Shown here piece by piece: positions 25,585 through 34,285 of a stretch of DNA of 64,000 nt. The notes below the pieces were generated by a model that did no database searches, had not been told where the DNA came from, and saw only the letters and a list, made by a program, of their open reading frames with translations. The stretch is from SKUL01 sp964487545 (GTDB taxonomy: Bacteria; Bacteroidota; Bacteroidia; Flavobacteriales_D; SKUL01): positions 44,300-108,299 of the forward strand of contig CAZARI010000008.1 in the NCBI GenBank assembly GCA_964487545.1, in the 5' to 3' direction. The position numbers were made by a program, and so were the translations under genes. Position 1 is the stretch's first letter, and each line of letters starts with the position of its first letter.

Positions 25585-26837
25585 AACTAGAAATGAAAGT
25601 GCCCAGTCCCGGAGAGTCGATCTCTGAAGTAGAAATAGCATCCTGGCTGGTAGAAGACGGAGATTATGTTGAAAAAGACCAGGCGATCGCTGAGATCGAT
25701 TCTGACAAGGCCACGCTTGAGCTCCCCGCCGAAGAAAGTGGCATCATCAGCCTGATTGCCAAAGAGGGCGACACCATTGCCGTTGGCGAAGTGGTTTGTA
25801 TCATCGACACCGACGCCGAAAGACCGGCTGGTAGCGAAAAATCCAAAAAAGAAGCCGAGCCAGCTAAAGAAGAAGAGAAACCAGCCGCACCACAGCCCGA
25901 ACCCACTTCAAAAAAATCAGCAGAAAAAGCCGCTGCTCACGCCGAAGGACATCCTTCACCTGCAGCCCGCAAGCTGATGAACGAAAATAAAATCGCTGCA
26001 ACTCAGGTCAAAGCCAGTGGCAAAGACGGCCGCATTACCAAAAATGATGTTGTGCTGGCAATGGCCGGTGGATTCAGTGCGGACACCGCCGCCGGATGGG
26101 GTGGCACCCGCGAACAGCGCCGTGAAAAAATGTCGATGCTGCGCCGTCGAATCAGCGAAAGGCTCGTTGCCGTGAAAAACGAAACGGCCATGCTCACCAC
26201 CTTCAACGAGGTGAACATGAAACCAATTATGGATCTTCGAAACCAGTATAAAAACGAGTTCAAAGAGCAATTTGGTGTGGGGCTGGGATTCATGTCGTTT
26301 TTTACGAAAGCTGTTACAGAAGCACTCCACGCGTTTCCGGGAATTAACGCCCAACTCGATGGAAGCGAAATTATTTTCCACGACTACGCCGACATCGGGA
26401 TTGCGGTCAGCTCGCCAAAAGGACTGATGGTACCGGTGTTGCGAAATGCCGAACAACTTTCACTGGCCGAAATTGAAGCCGGTATTAAAGAATTGGCTAT
26501 TAAAGCACGCGATGCTAAACTGAGCATTGATGAGATGACGGGAGGCACCTTTACCATTACCAATGGTGGCGTTTTCGGTTCCATGTTGAGCACCCCAATT
26601 ATCAACCCGCCACAAAGCGCCATTTTGGGAATGCACAATATCGTTGAGCGCCCAGTTGTCGAAAACGGTGAGATCGTAATTCGCCCCATGATGTATGTGG
26701 CGCTCTCGTACGACCATCGCATTGTTGACGGAAAAGAATCGGTGAGCTTCCTGTACATGATTAAAGAAATGCTCGAAAATCCTACAGCAATGCTCTTCGG
26801 CGGAAAGTCGCCAGAGAAGATTTTGCTCGGATTGTAA
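25581..26837 (+). CDS. sucB: 2-oxoglutarate dehydrogenase E2, dihydrolipoyl succinyltransferase
   Basis: The 418-residue protein has one lipoyl domain at 1-80 with the lipoylated lysine in E-I-D-S-D-K-A-T-L (Lys43), a Pro/Lys/Glu-rich linker, an E3-binding domain near 125-160 (P-S-P-A-A-R-K-L-M and D-G-R-I-T-K-N-D-V) and a catalytic domain. The active-site motif S-Y-D-H-R-I-V-D-G has His379 and Asp383. It transfers the succinyl group from lipoate to CoA. The start overlaps the sucA stop by 4 bases. Length and layout match SucB. No unusual features. Confidence 0.98.
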   Translation: MKLEMKVPSPGESISEVEIASWLVEDGDYVEKDQAIAEIDSDKATLELPAEESGIISLIAKEGDTIAVGEVVCIIDTDAERPAGSEKSKKEAEPAKEEEKPAAPQPEPTSKKSAEKAAAHAEGHPSPAARKLMNENKIAATQVKASGKDGRITKNDVVLAMAGGFSADTAAGWGGTREQRREKMSMLRRRISERLVAVKNETAMLTTFNEVNMKPIMDLRNQYKNEFKEQFGVGLGFMSFFTKAVTEALHAFPGINAQLDGSEIIFHDYADIGIAVSSPKGLMVPVLRNAEQLSLAEIEAGIKELAIKARDAKLSIDEMTGGTFTITNGGVFGSMLSTPIINPPQSAILGMHNIVERPVVENGEIVIRPMMYVALSYDHRIVDGKESVSFLYMIKEMLENPTAMLFGGKSPEKILLGL

Positions 26838-26939
26838 TCGACATTATCAGAAAGCTGAAGTACAACAGTTTTATCAGTACAATTACGACGGCGATTTTTG
26901 CGTTAGGAGCTTTGGAATGCTTTTTGACTTTACTCAAGC

Positions 26940-27767
26940 ATGAAAAAGATATTGCTCTTACCCGCATTTGTCCTTGCTCTGATCGCCTCGGGGTACGCGC
27001 AAAAAAATCATCCGCCAACTGTAGCACTCGACACGCTAACCAAAGTTGAGCAATTGCCCGTTGTATACCACAATGCCTTTAGTCCAGGTGAAAAGCTGAC
27101 CTACCGCGTGCGCTACGGTTTTCTCGACGCAGGAGAAGCGACCATTGAAGTGAAACCCTCTAATCGCACTTTTAGCGGCAGAAAAGTTCACCACGTGGTG
27201 GGAATCGGCCGCACGATCTCGGCATTCAACTGGTTTTACAAAGTTCACGATGTGTACGAATCGTATATCGACGCCCAAGGGGTTTTTCCATGGCAATTTG
27301 AGCGCGATGTGAACGAAGGCAGCTACTCGTTTCAGCAGAACTATCGCTTTTATCAGGAAAAGAATGCGGTAAAGACGCACAAGGATCAAACTTTTGCTAC
27401 TCCCAGTGGTGTTCAGGATATGATTTCTGCATTTTACTACGCCCGCACATTCGATTTTTCGAATGCCACACCGGGCCAAATTTTCACTGTAAAATCGTTT
27501 GTTGACGAAGAGATTTTCGATCTGCAGGTGCGTTATCTCGGCCGTGAAACGGTTCGCACCAAGCTCGGCACTTTCCGTTGTTTAAAGTTTGTTCCACATG
27601 TGCAGGAAGGCCGCGTTTTCAAAAAAGATGAAAGCGTAGTGATCTGGGTTTCTGACGACGCCAACAAAATTCCAATTATGGCCAAAGCCGATATTCTAAT
27701 CGGATCAATTAAAATGGAGCTCACCGATTATCAGGGAATCTCCAACCCATTGGCACAGCTTCGCTAA
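26940..27767 (+). CDS. DUF3108 exported protein
   Basis: The 275-residue protein starts with a signal peptide (M-K-K-I-L-L-L-P-A-F-V then S-G-Y-A-Q). The mature part begins with F-S-P-G-E-K-L-T-Y-R-V-R-Y-G-F-L-D-A-G, the DUF3108 signature, and contains D-V-Y-E-S-Y-I-D, G-V-Q-D-M-I-S-A-F-Y-Y and G-T-F-R-C-L-K-F. The family is made of exported beta proteins without a known activity, frequent in Bacteroidetes. It is about 100 bases behind sucB and its last 4 bases overlap the end of the convergent methyltransferase gene, so neither can have a terminator in between. A function cannot be assigned from the sequence. Confidence 0.88.
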   Translation: MKKILLLPAFVLALIASGYAQKNHPPTVALDTLTKVEQLPVVYHNAFSPGEKLTYRVRYGFLDAGEATIEVKPSNRTFSGRKVHHVVGIGRTISAFNWFYKVHDVYESYIDAQGVFPWQFERDVNEGSYSFQQNYRFYQEKNAVKTHKDQTFATPSGVQDMISAFYYARTFDFSNATPGQIFTVKSFVDEEIFDLQVRYLGRETVRTKLGTFRCLKFVPHVQEGRVFKKDESVVIWVSDDANKIPIMAKADILIGSIKMELTDYQGISNPLAQLR

Positions 27768-28498
27768 GCTTTTTTGCGGCAAATGTGCACCTGGTATTTA
27801 TGGAATGCTGGTAACAGGCTGCGCACCACATTGAAAGGAGTCCACCAACCTTTTAGCGGGTAATGCGACACCCGGTCAATGTGAATAATATCGAATCCGG
27901 TGCGCTCAAGAAAAACCTTTACCTGCACCACGGTATATTCGCGCACATGTCCCATGTGACCGATTGTTTCCAGCTTTTCGAATTCCGAATAGGGATTGTC
28001 GAAACCGCGTCCGAGCATCAGTTGAATAATGTTTCGGATGCTGTATAAATTCGGAGTTGATAAAACCAAAACCCCATCGGGATGCAACACGCGCTGTATT
28101 TCTCGCAGTGTCTGAATCGGGTTGATTCTGAGGTGTTCAAATATTTCGTTAAAAATGATGTAATGAAAGCTGTTGTCGGCAAATGGCAACACCTCCCTTT
28201 CGATATTGCACCGGACAATATTCAGCTCGGCGGCACGGATAAAATCCATCTGCCTGGACGGATCGATGTCAACCCCCTGCACTGGACGTCCCGATTGCTG
28301 AATTAAATAGGTGAGGTGATAAGGCGCCGACCCTACTTCGAGAATATCTCCGGCAGAATAATGCCGATCAAGATTCTTCAGATCATAATCGTATCTGCGC
28401 TGATGATGGTTAAAATAGTTCCTACTCCAATCGGCCAGTTCGCTTGTATCGGCAGCGATCAACCGGTTTAGTGAGCTGAAATTATTTTGGGGAGTCAT
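27764..28498 (-). CDS. Class I SAM-dependent methyltransferase
   Basis: The 244-residue protein has a methyltransferase type 11 core: motif I I-L-E-V-G-S-A-P-Y-H at about residue 50, an acidic motif II at G-V-D-I-D-P-S-R, then D-N-S-F-H-Y-I-I-F-N-E-I-F-E-H-L and H-P-D-G-V-L-V-L-S-T-P-N. The motif I glycine pattern (G-S-A-P-Y) is shorter than the usual G-x-G-x-G. No membrane segment is seen. Methyltransferases of this kind in Bacteroidetes often modify lipids, quinones or sugars; the acceptor here is unknown. It converges with the DUF3108 gene, overlapping by 4 bases, and lies 54 bases downstream of another leftward gene for a beta-barrel protein. Confidence 0.88.
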   Translation of the reverse strand: MTPQNNFSSLNRLIAADTSELADWSRNYFNHHQRRYDYDLKNLDRHYSAGDILEVGSAPYHLTYLIQQSGRPVQGVDIDPSRQMDFIRAAELNIVRCNIEREVLPFADNSFHYIIFNEIFEHLRINPIQTLREIQRVLHPDGVLVLSTPNLYSIRNIIQLMLGRGFDNPYSEFEKLETIGHMGHVREYTVVQVKVFLERTGFDIIHIDRVSHYPLKGWWTPFNVVRSLLPAFHKYQVHICRKKA

Positions 28499-28552
28499 AT
28501 TTCGGTTCTTTTCGGCAAAGTATTAAATCGAATATAGGCTACCAAAAAACCA

Positions 28553-29251
28553 TTAAAATCCCCAACCCACTTTTACGCCGATTATTGGAATTAACTCCTG
28601 GCTTTTTCTGGGTTCGGTGTAATAGATGGATCCCGGTTCATCAAACTCGCGCTTCACGGCCACACCCGATACAAAGCCGTATCCCACTCCTAGATACACA
28701 TCGTAGAAAAAATTGCTATTGTAGCTTAGTCGTTGCAATCCTATAGTCAGATTCACTTCCATTACCTCACGCTGGTCGGTGAAATCACGTCCAGTGAGCT
28801 CTCCGGTTGAATCCATTTCAGCGAAATTCTTTTTAAAAACCCGCCAGGCCACTTGTGGCATAATGTACAGACCATTTAACTCGGGGCTCTCAGCAAAATA
28901 ATAGCGCAATCCAGCCCTGATGGCCGGTTGGGTTTGTATGGTAATATTTCGGCGCAGATCATCGACATCATTATGGAACAAGGAATAGGTCCAGCTTCTT
29001 CGGGTGATTCCCGCACCGAGTTCTATACTAAATCGGTTGGATATACGTCGTTCGTAAAAAACGGCAACTTCGCCCCGAACAATTTGCAGCGGATCAATTT
29101 TTAGTGCGTTGTGAACCTCAACCAATGTATCGGGAATGTAGGCCTCATCCGAAAAATCATTCAGTCCTAAATCCGTGTGCAAAGAATCCTGTTGGCCGAA
29201 TAAAATAGACGGAATCATCAGCAGGAATAATACAACCAAAAAGTTCTGCAC
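28553..29251 (-). CDS. Predicted outer-membrane beta-barrel protein
   Basis: This 232-residue protein has a signal peptide (M-Q-N-F-L-V-V-L-F-L-L then S-I-L-F-G-Q). The mature part has alternating hydrophobic/polar strands with Tyr and Gly: E-V-A-V-F-Y-E-R-R-I, F-S-I-E-L-G-A-G-I, A-G-L-R-Y-Y-F-A-E, V-Y-L-G-V-G-Y-G-F-V. It ends I-I-G-V-K-V-G-W-G-F with a terminal Phe, the pattern of an eight-stranded outer-membrane barrel. No specific family is recognised. It is divergent from the 519-residue exported gene at 29312 and shares its strand with the methyltransferase downstream. The terminal Phe and regular strand spacing make the barrel call reasonable. Confidence 0.72.
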   Translation of the reverse strand: MQNFLVVLFLLMIPSILFGQQDSLHTDLGLNDFSDEAYIPDTLVEVHNALKIDPLQIVRGEVAVFYERRISNRFSIELGAGITRRSWTYSLFHNDVDDLRRNITIQTQPAIRAGLRYYFAESPELNGLYIMPQVAWRVFKKNFAEMDSTGELTGRDFTDQREVMEVNLTIGLQRLSYNSNFFYDVYLGVGYGFVSGVAVKREFDEPGSIYYTEPRKSQELIPIIGVKVGWGF

Positions 29252-29311
29252 GATATTGGGTAATTTCGGGAGCGATTTCTTGCACCACCGACGAAATTAG
29301 TTGTATTTTTT

Positions 29312-30871
29312 ATGACTTTAATGAATATTCTGAAATCAATCATAACGTTTGTTGTAGTTATACTGGCCATTGCTTCGGGTGTTGCTCAGTCGCTGGAAGT
29401 GAAATGGAGCGACGAAAGCGAAACGTCGCGCATTACGGCTTCCGAACTGATTGGCAGAGATACCGCTGGATTTTATATCTACCGACAAAACCGGCGCACC
29501 GACAATTTTTTCATTCTCGACTATTACACTTACGAAGGTTACAAGCGGTTGAGCTCTGTAAATGTCGAGCTTCCGAGGGTGGGCCAACGCGCTACGGTGC
29601 TCGAAAAAATATTTCTGATTGACAACCATTTTCTGGTGTTCACCTCCTTTTACGACAAAAGCAACGATCAGAATACCGCCTATGCCACCCTGCTCGACAC
29701 CCGCGGCCAAGTGATTAAACCCATTTTTGAAATTGACCGAATCGATCAGGTGACGAGCAAAAAAAATACCGGCAACTTTGCCTTCCGCCTGTCGCCCGAT
29801 AGTAGCTATGTAATGGCTTTTCACAACACCCCTTTCAGACAAAATCAAAACGCCAGATTTTCGGTAAAGCTATTCGATGATCAACTGAATGCATTGTGGC
29901 ATCGAAAATTCAGGCTGCCCTATTCAGATCAAGACTTTGAGGTAATCAATGCGCTGGCCGATAACAACCAAAACATATTTATCATTTGCCGGCTCTACGG
30001 TCAGGGCATGATCAGAATCAACGAAATGACAGCCAACAGGCATTACACCCTGTTTCACTACAACCACAAAAACCGAAAACTCACTGAGTACGAAATTAAT
30101 GTAGACAACAAGTGGATTCATTCGGCCCGCTTCAGTCTGGTTAACGACACCACCCTTATTGCCGGCGGTTTGTATTCTGGTTCGGGACAGGGAAATCTGG
30201 CCGGCGCATTCTACATCCGCTTCAACACCAAAACCGGTGAGTTGGTGAATCACGGGTTTGAAAAACTTCCACGCGATGTGATTCAGACAATCAGTTACAA
30301 CGACGACCTTATTTTTGGCGGTTTGGCATCGTTTGAACTGCGCAAAATGATTGTGAGGGCTGACGAAAGCGCGGTGCTGGTGTTAGAAAAAGACTACGTT
30401 AGCACCACCACTCATTTTGATCCGTACATGGGTCATCGCATCACGACATACAACTATCACCACGATGATTTGATGGCCATTAGCATGTCGCCAGAGGGAG
30501 CGATGGAATGGGCAACGGTAGTTCCAAAAACGCAAACTTCATCAACATCTGCCGATCGCCATGCCTCGGTAGCCATTCATCTCAGCAGCGATCAGCTCTA
30601 TTTGCTCTATAACGATCACTCCGTGAATGTAGCTGACGGCCGTGAAGCAGGTGAGACCCGCACCATCAGTAATTTCAACAAATCAGTTGCCGTTGCCGCT
30701 AAAATCAACCGGCTTGGGCAATTATCCACCGCCCCACTTTTCATCGCAACAGACTTCAATACCATACTGCGTCCGGCATTTAGCAACGAAGTGTACTCTC
30801 GGCGACAATTAATCTATGGAGAACAAAACGGAAAGGATAAATTTGGAGAAATTTTTTATCCGGAAGATTGA
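29312..30871 (+). CDS. Exported protein of unknown function (beta-propeller-like)
   Basis: The 519-residue protein has a signal peptide (M-N-I-L-K-S-I-I-T-F-V-V-V then G-V-A-Q). ATG codons at 29312 and 29321 are both possible starts. The mature part is a series of beta-rich units, each with strands such as F-F-I-L-D-Y-Y-T-Y, Y-V-M-A-F-H-N-T-P, I-F-I-I-C-R-L-Y-G and L-I-F-G-G-L-A-S-F, which suggests a propeller-type fold; I see no known repeat consensus or catalytic motif. The gene stop overlaps the TTG start of the polyprenyl synthase gene. Co-transcription with ispB-like, MORN and dnaG genes is likely from position, without functional relation being evident. Confidence 0.75.
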   Translation: MTLMNILKSIITFVVVILAIASGVAQSLEVKWSDESETSRITASELIGRDTAGFYIYRQNRRTDNFFILDYYTYEGYKRLSSVNVELPRVGQRATVLEKIFLIDNHFLVFTSFYDKSNDQNTAYATLLDTRGQVIKPIFEIDRIDQVTSKKNTGNFAFRLSPDSSYVMAFHNTPFRQNQNARFSVKLFDDQLNALWHRKFRLPYSDQDFEVINALADNNQNIFIICRLYGQGMIRINEMTANRHYTLFHYNHKNRKLTEYEINVDNKWIHSARFSLVNDTTLIAGGLYSGSGQGNLAGAFYIRFNTKTGELVNHGFEKLPRDVIQTISYNDDLIFGGLASFELRKMIVRADESAVLVLEKDYVSTTTHFDPYMGHRITTYNYHHDDLMAISMSPEGAMEWATVVPKTQTSSTSADRHASVAIHLSSDQLYLLYNDHSVNVADGREAGETRTISNFNKSVAVAAKINRLGQLSTAPLFIATDFNTILRPAFSNEVYSRRQLIYGEQNGKDKFGEIFYPED

Positions 30872-31842
30872 GCACCATATCTAAAATAAAATCGCCTATT
30901 TCTGAAGAGCTCAGTGTTTTTGAGCAAAAATTCAGAGCAGCCCTCAAAACCGATGTCGCCCTGCTCAACAATGTGGTTCACTACATTGTGAAGCGAAAAG
31001 GCAAGCAGATGCGCCCGATGTTTGTGTTTTTATCGGCCAACCTTTTTGCACCCACCAACGATTCGACTTACCACGCAGCTTCGCTAATAGAATTGCTGCA
31101 CACCGCCACGCTGGTTCACGACGATGTGGTGGACGATTCGAATTTGCGCCGTGGGTTTTTCTCGCTCAACGCACTGTGGAAAAATAAAATTGCCGTTCTC
31201 GTAGGCGACTACCTGCTGAGTACCGGATTGATGCTGGCGGTAAATAACGACGAGTTCCGATTGTTGAAGGTGGTATCCGAAGCCGTGCAAAAAATGAGCG
31301 AGGGCGAGCTGCTGCAAATGGAAAAGGCGCGCAAAATGGATATTGACGAGGCCACCTACTACACCATTATTGAAAATAAAACCGCTGCCCTGATTGCTGC
31401 CTGCTGCGAAGCCGGTTCAATCTCGGCTGGTGCCGATGAAGAATCGGTGCAGCAAATGAAACGATTTGGACATCATGTGGGCATTGCGTTTCAAATTAAA
31501 GATGATTTGTTTGACTACGGCGATGGAATGGGGATTGGAAAACCAACTGGCATCGACATCAAAGAACGCAAAATCACGCTGCCGTTAATTCACGCCATCA
31601 GCACCGCCAGCAAGGAAGACCGTCGTTGGCTGATCAAAACCGTGAAGCACCACCACAACAAACCGCAAAAGGTGAAGCAGGTGGTTGATTTTGTGCTAAA
31701 AACCGATGGTATACAAAAGGCCGTTGACGCCATGAACGAACACAAAGAAAAAGCACTTCAAATTTTAAATAACTTCGCTTCCTCTCCGGCAAGAACCGCA
31801 CTGGAAGAGCTGGTGAAATTTTCGACCGAAAGAAAAAAATAA
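30868..31842 (+). CDS. ispB: Polyprenyl diphosphate synthase (IspB-like)
   Basis: The 324-residue protein is an all-helical trans-prenyltransferase that extends farnesyl or geranylgeranyl diphosphate with IPP, making the side chain of menaquinone in Bacteroidetes. The first aspartate-rich motif is H-D-D-V-V-D-D-S (Asp85-Asp89) and the second is Q-I-K-D-D-L-F-D-Y; K-G-K-Q-M-R-P is the IPP-binding site. The start is a TTG at 30868 overlapping the TGA stop of the previous gene (TTGA); no ATG is near, and the encoded N-terminus S-T-I-S-K-I-K-S-P-I matches this family. Chain length cannot be told from sequence alone. It is followed 2 bases later by a MORN lipoprotein and then dnaG. Confidence 0.94.
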   Translation: MSTISKIKSPISEELSVFEQKFRAALKTDVALLNNVVHYIVKRKGKQMRPMFVFLSANLFAPTNDSTYHAASLIELLHTATLVHDDVVDDSNLRRGFFSLNALWKNKIAVLVGDYLLSTGLMLAVNNDEFRLLKVVSEAVQKMSEGELLQMEKARKMDIDEATYYTIIENKTAALIAACCEAGSISAGADEESVQQMKRFGHHVGIAFQIKDDLFDYGDGMGIGKPTGIDIKERKITLPLIHAISTASKEDRRWLIKTVKHHHNKPQKVKQVVDFVLKTDGIQKAVDAMNEHKEKALQILNNFASSPARTALEELVKFSTERKK

Positions 31843-31844
31843 CC

Positions 31845-32270
31845 ATGCAAATCACGCCAAACTTTTCTCTTTTTGTTGCACTAATTGTTGTTGCTGTCGC
31901 CTGTACAGAAACGGGCAACGAGCCAGCGCAAAATCAACAAGAGCCTACCCATCACGCCGAGCACACCGACGCTAAAGATTACGTGGAATATCACCCCAAT
32001 GGCATGGTGAAGTTTCGCGGAAAAAAAGTAAACGGAAAACGCGAAGGCCTCTGGGTTTCGTTTTACGAAGACGGCAAAAAATGGAGCGAAACTACCTTTC
32101 GCAATGGGCTCAAGTCAGGAATTACCCGCACCTATTACGAGAATGGCATGATGCGCTATTCGGGTGAATACACCAACGACGAAAGATCCCATATCTGGAA
32201 GTTCTATACCGAGGAAGGTGATCTGGACCGAACGGTTAATATGTCGGAAGAAAACGCAGACTTGCCATAA
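31845..32270 (+). CDS. MORN-repeat (YwqK-like) probable lipoprotein
   Basis: The 141-residue protein begins with a lipoprotein-like signal, a hydrophobic run followed by A-V-A-C-T-E at about residue 20, where Cys20 would be the lipidated residue. It has three to four repeats of the type Y-x-x-N-G-M-x-x-x-x-G (H-P-N-G-M-V-K-F-R-G, F-Y-E-D-G-K-K-W-S-E, Y-Y-E-N-G-M-M-R-Y-S-G). These belong to the group often called toxin-antitoxin YwqK-like; in Bacteroidetes they are exported and usually of unknown function. No toxin partner is adjacent. It is 2 bases behind the polyprenyl synthase gene and 65 bases ahead of dnaG. Confidence 0.85.
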   Translation: MQITPNFSLFVALIVVAVACTETGNEPAQNQQEPTHHAEHTDAKDYVEYHPNGMVKFRGKKVNGKREGLWVSFYEDGKKWSETTFRNGLKSGITRTYYENGMMRYSGEYTNDERSHIWKFYTEEGDLDRTVNMSEENADLP

Positions 32271-32335
32271 TTTGCCCAGCAGATTCTGTCACTGCAAGCC
32301 GATTTTCGTAACTTTAATATTTCATTCCCGCGCCG

Positions 32336-34285
32336 TTGATACCAAAAGAAACAGTTGATAGAATATTTGATGCTGCCCGAGTAGAGGAGGTTATTGGCGA
32401 ATTTGTACAACTTAAAAAAGCCGGCGCCAACTACAAAGGCTTCAGCCCGTTTAACAACGAAAAAACACCTTCTTTCACGGTATCTCCGGCCAAAAACATC
32501 TGGAAAGACTTTAGCTCTGGAAAGGGAGGGACAGCCGTCACTTTTTTGATGGAGCACGAGCACCTCACCTACCCTGAGGCGCTGCGTTGGTTGGCCAAAA
32601 AGTACCAGATCGAAATTCCCGAAGCCCGCGAACGCACACCCGAAGAAATAGCGGCAACCAACGAGCGCGAAAGCCTGATGCTCGTCAACAGCTTTGGACG
32701 CGACTATTTTTCAGCGCAACTGCACCAAACCGACGAAGGCAAAAGCATAGGGCTAGGCTACCTCAAGGAGCGTGGATTCGATAGCAAAACCATCGAGAAA
32801 TTTGAACTCGGTTATTGTCCCAATACCGGAAGCGCCTTTAGCATGGCAGCCATCGAAAAAGGTTACCAGCTCAAATACCTCGAGACCACCGGACTGACAC
32901 GTGTGCGCAACAATGAGCCTTTCGATTTCTTTCGCGGACGCATAATGTTTCCGATTCATAGCATCAGCGGTGCTGTGCTCGGTTTTGGTGGGCGCACCAT
33001 GCAAAGTGGAAGTAAAATCGCTAAGTACTTCAACTCGCCCGAAAGTCCGGTTTATCACAAAAGCAAGATTCTTTACGGCATCCATCAGGCCAAACCGGCA
33101 ATTGTTAAAACCGATAATTGCTATCTGGTTGAAGGTTATACCGATGTAATTTCACTACATCAAGCCGGAATTGAAAACACCGTAGCCGCGTCAGGAACCG
33201 CACTCACCACCGAACAGGTACAACTCATCCGGCGCTACACATCAAACATCACCATACTTTTTGACAGCGACCCCGCAGGAATTAAGGCTTCATTTCGCGG
33301 AATTGATCTGATTCTTGCCGAAAGTATGAACGTGCGGGTGGTGCTGCTTCCCGATGAGCACGATCCGGACTCATTTGCCCGTGCACACAGCTACAACCAA
33401 CTAAAGGCTTACCTCGATAAGCACGCACGCGATTTTGTGGTTTTTAAAACAGAAGTGATGATGGCCGAGGCCGGCAACGACCCGATAAAAAAAGCCGGAG
33501 TTATCAAAGATATCGTGAATAGCATAGCACTCATCCCCGATCACATTACCCGATCGGTGTATATCCAATCATGTAGCAGCCGGTTGGATATTGAAGAGAT
33601 TGCGCTAAAAAACGAATTAGACAAAATTCTGCGGAAAGCTTTCCGAAAATCGCATCAGATTGACGAAAGAACGGTGCCCGAAGCCGAATCAATTGCACCA
33701 AAACAAACGGATGCCAAGGTGGACAGTTTGGCGCCTCAGGAAACCGAACTGATCCGACTTCTGCTCAACTACGGAGGAGAAGAAGTTGAGATTTCGGTAG
33801 CACAATCAGAAGAAGACAAAGAATCAGAAACCGAAAAGGTGCTGATTGCTGAGCTGATCATTAGTGAAATGCTAACCGATGATTTGAACTTTGAGAACTT
33901 CCTGTATCAACGGATTCTGAACGAGTTTATCGATTTTAGGGAACGCAATGAAATACCTGAACCCGATTATTTTACCCGACACGAAGATCAACTCCTAAGC
34001 AGAATTGCCATCGACCTGATGTCGACACCTTACGTGTTGAGTGACAGGTGGGAAGAGAAATACAAAATTTTTACATTAACCGAAGAAAAAAATCTGAAAA
34101 ACGCTGTTCTCGATGGCATATACACCTTTAAGCTGCGCCGTGTTTTAAGAATGATTGCCAAAGACGAAGAAGCACTGAAAAATGCCGATGCTGACTTTGA
34201 CTACACCCCGATACTTGAACGCAAAAAACGGCTCGACCAAATCAAAATGAAGTTAGCCCAATTCTCAGGAAGCACAATTCTATGA
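32336..34285 (+). CDS. dnaG: DNA primase lacking the zinc-finger ligands
   Basis: The 649-residue protein matches DnaG, which lays RNA primers for Okazaki fragments together with DnaB. It has the N-terminal CHC2-like domain, the primase core, and a TOPRIM domain with L-V-E-G-Y-T-D-V and L-F-D-S-D-P-A-G. In the N-terminal domain, the usual C-P-F-H is S-P-F-N (residues 37-40) and the second pair (C-F-x-C) is D-F-S-S (58-61), so all four zinc ligands are lost although the fold-defining N-E-K-T-P-S-F is kept. I recall the same loss in flavobacterial DnaG. The start is a TTG at 32336. The gene overlaps the MscS gene start by 4 bases. Despite the lost ligands the rest is intact and full length. Confidence 0.95.
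   Translation: MIPKETVDRIFDAARVEEVIGEFVQLKKAGANYKGFSPFNNEKTPSFTVSPAKNIWKDFSSGKGGTAVTFLMEHEHLTYPEALRWLAKKYQIEIPEARERTPEEIAATNERESLMLVNSFGRDYFSAQLHQTDEGKSIGLGYLKERGFDSKTIEKFELGYCPNTGSAFSMAAIEKGYQLKYLETTGLTRVRNNEPFDFFRGRIMFPIHSISGAVLGFGGRTMQSGSKIAKYFNSPESPVYHKSKILYGIHQAKPAIVKTDNCYLVEGYTDVISLHQAGIENTVAASGTALTTEQVQLIRRYTSNITILFDSDPAGIKASFRGIDLILAESMNVRVVLLPDEHDPDSFARAHSYNQLKAYLDKHARDFVVFKTEVMMAEAGNDPIKKAGVIKDIVNSIALIPDHITRSVYIQSCSSRLDIEEIALKNELDKILRKAFRKSHQIDERTVPEAESIAPKQTDAKVDSLAPQETELIRLLLNYGGEEVEISVAQSEEDKESETEKVLIAELIISEMLTDDLNFENFLYQRILNEFIDFRERNEIPEPDYFTRHEDQLLSRIAIDLMSTPYVLSDRWEEKYKIFTLTEEKNLKNAVLDGIYTFKLRRVLRMIAKDEEALKNADADFDYTPILERKKRLDQIKMKLAQFSGSTIL

Noticed and set aside
26838..26939. 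Hydrophobic open stretch between sucB and the DUF3108 gene
   Set aside because: No start codon and it runs out of frame into the signal peptide of the next gene; treated as chance.
31845..32270. Toxin-antitoxin reading of the YwqK-like MORN protein
   Set aside because: No toxin gene is adjacent and the protein has an export signal; the antitoxin label is probably an inherited annotation.
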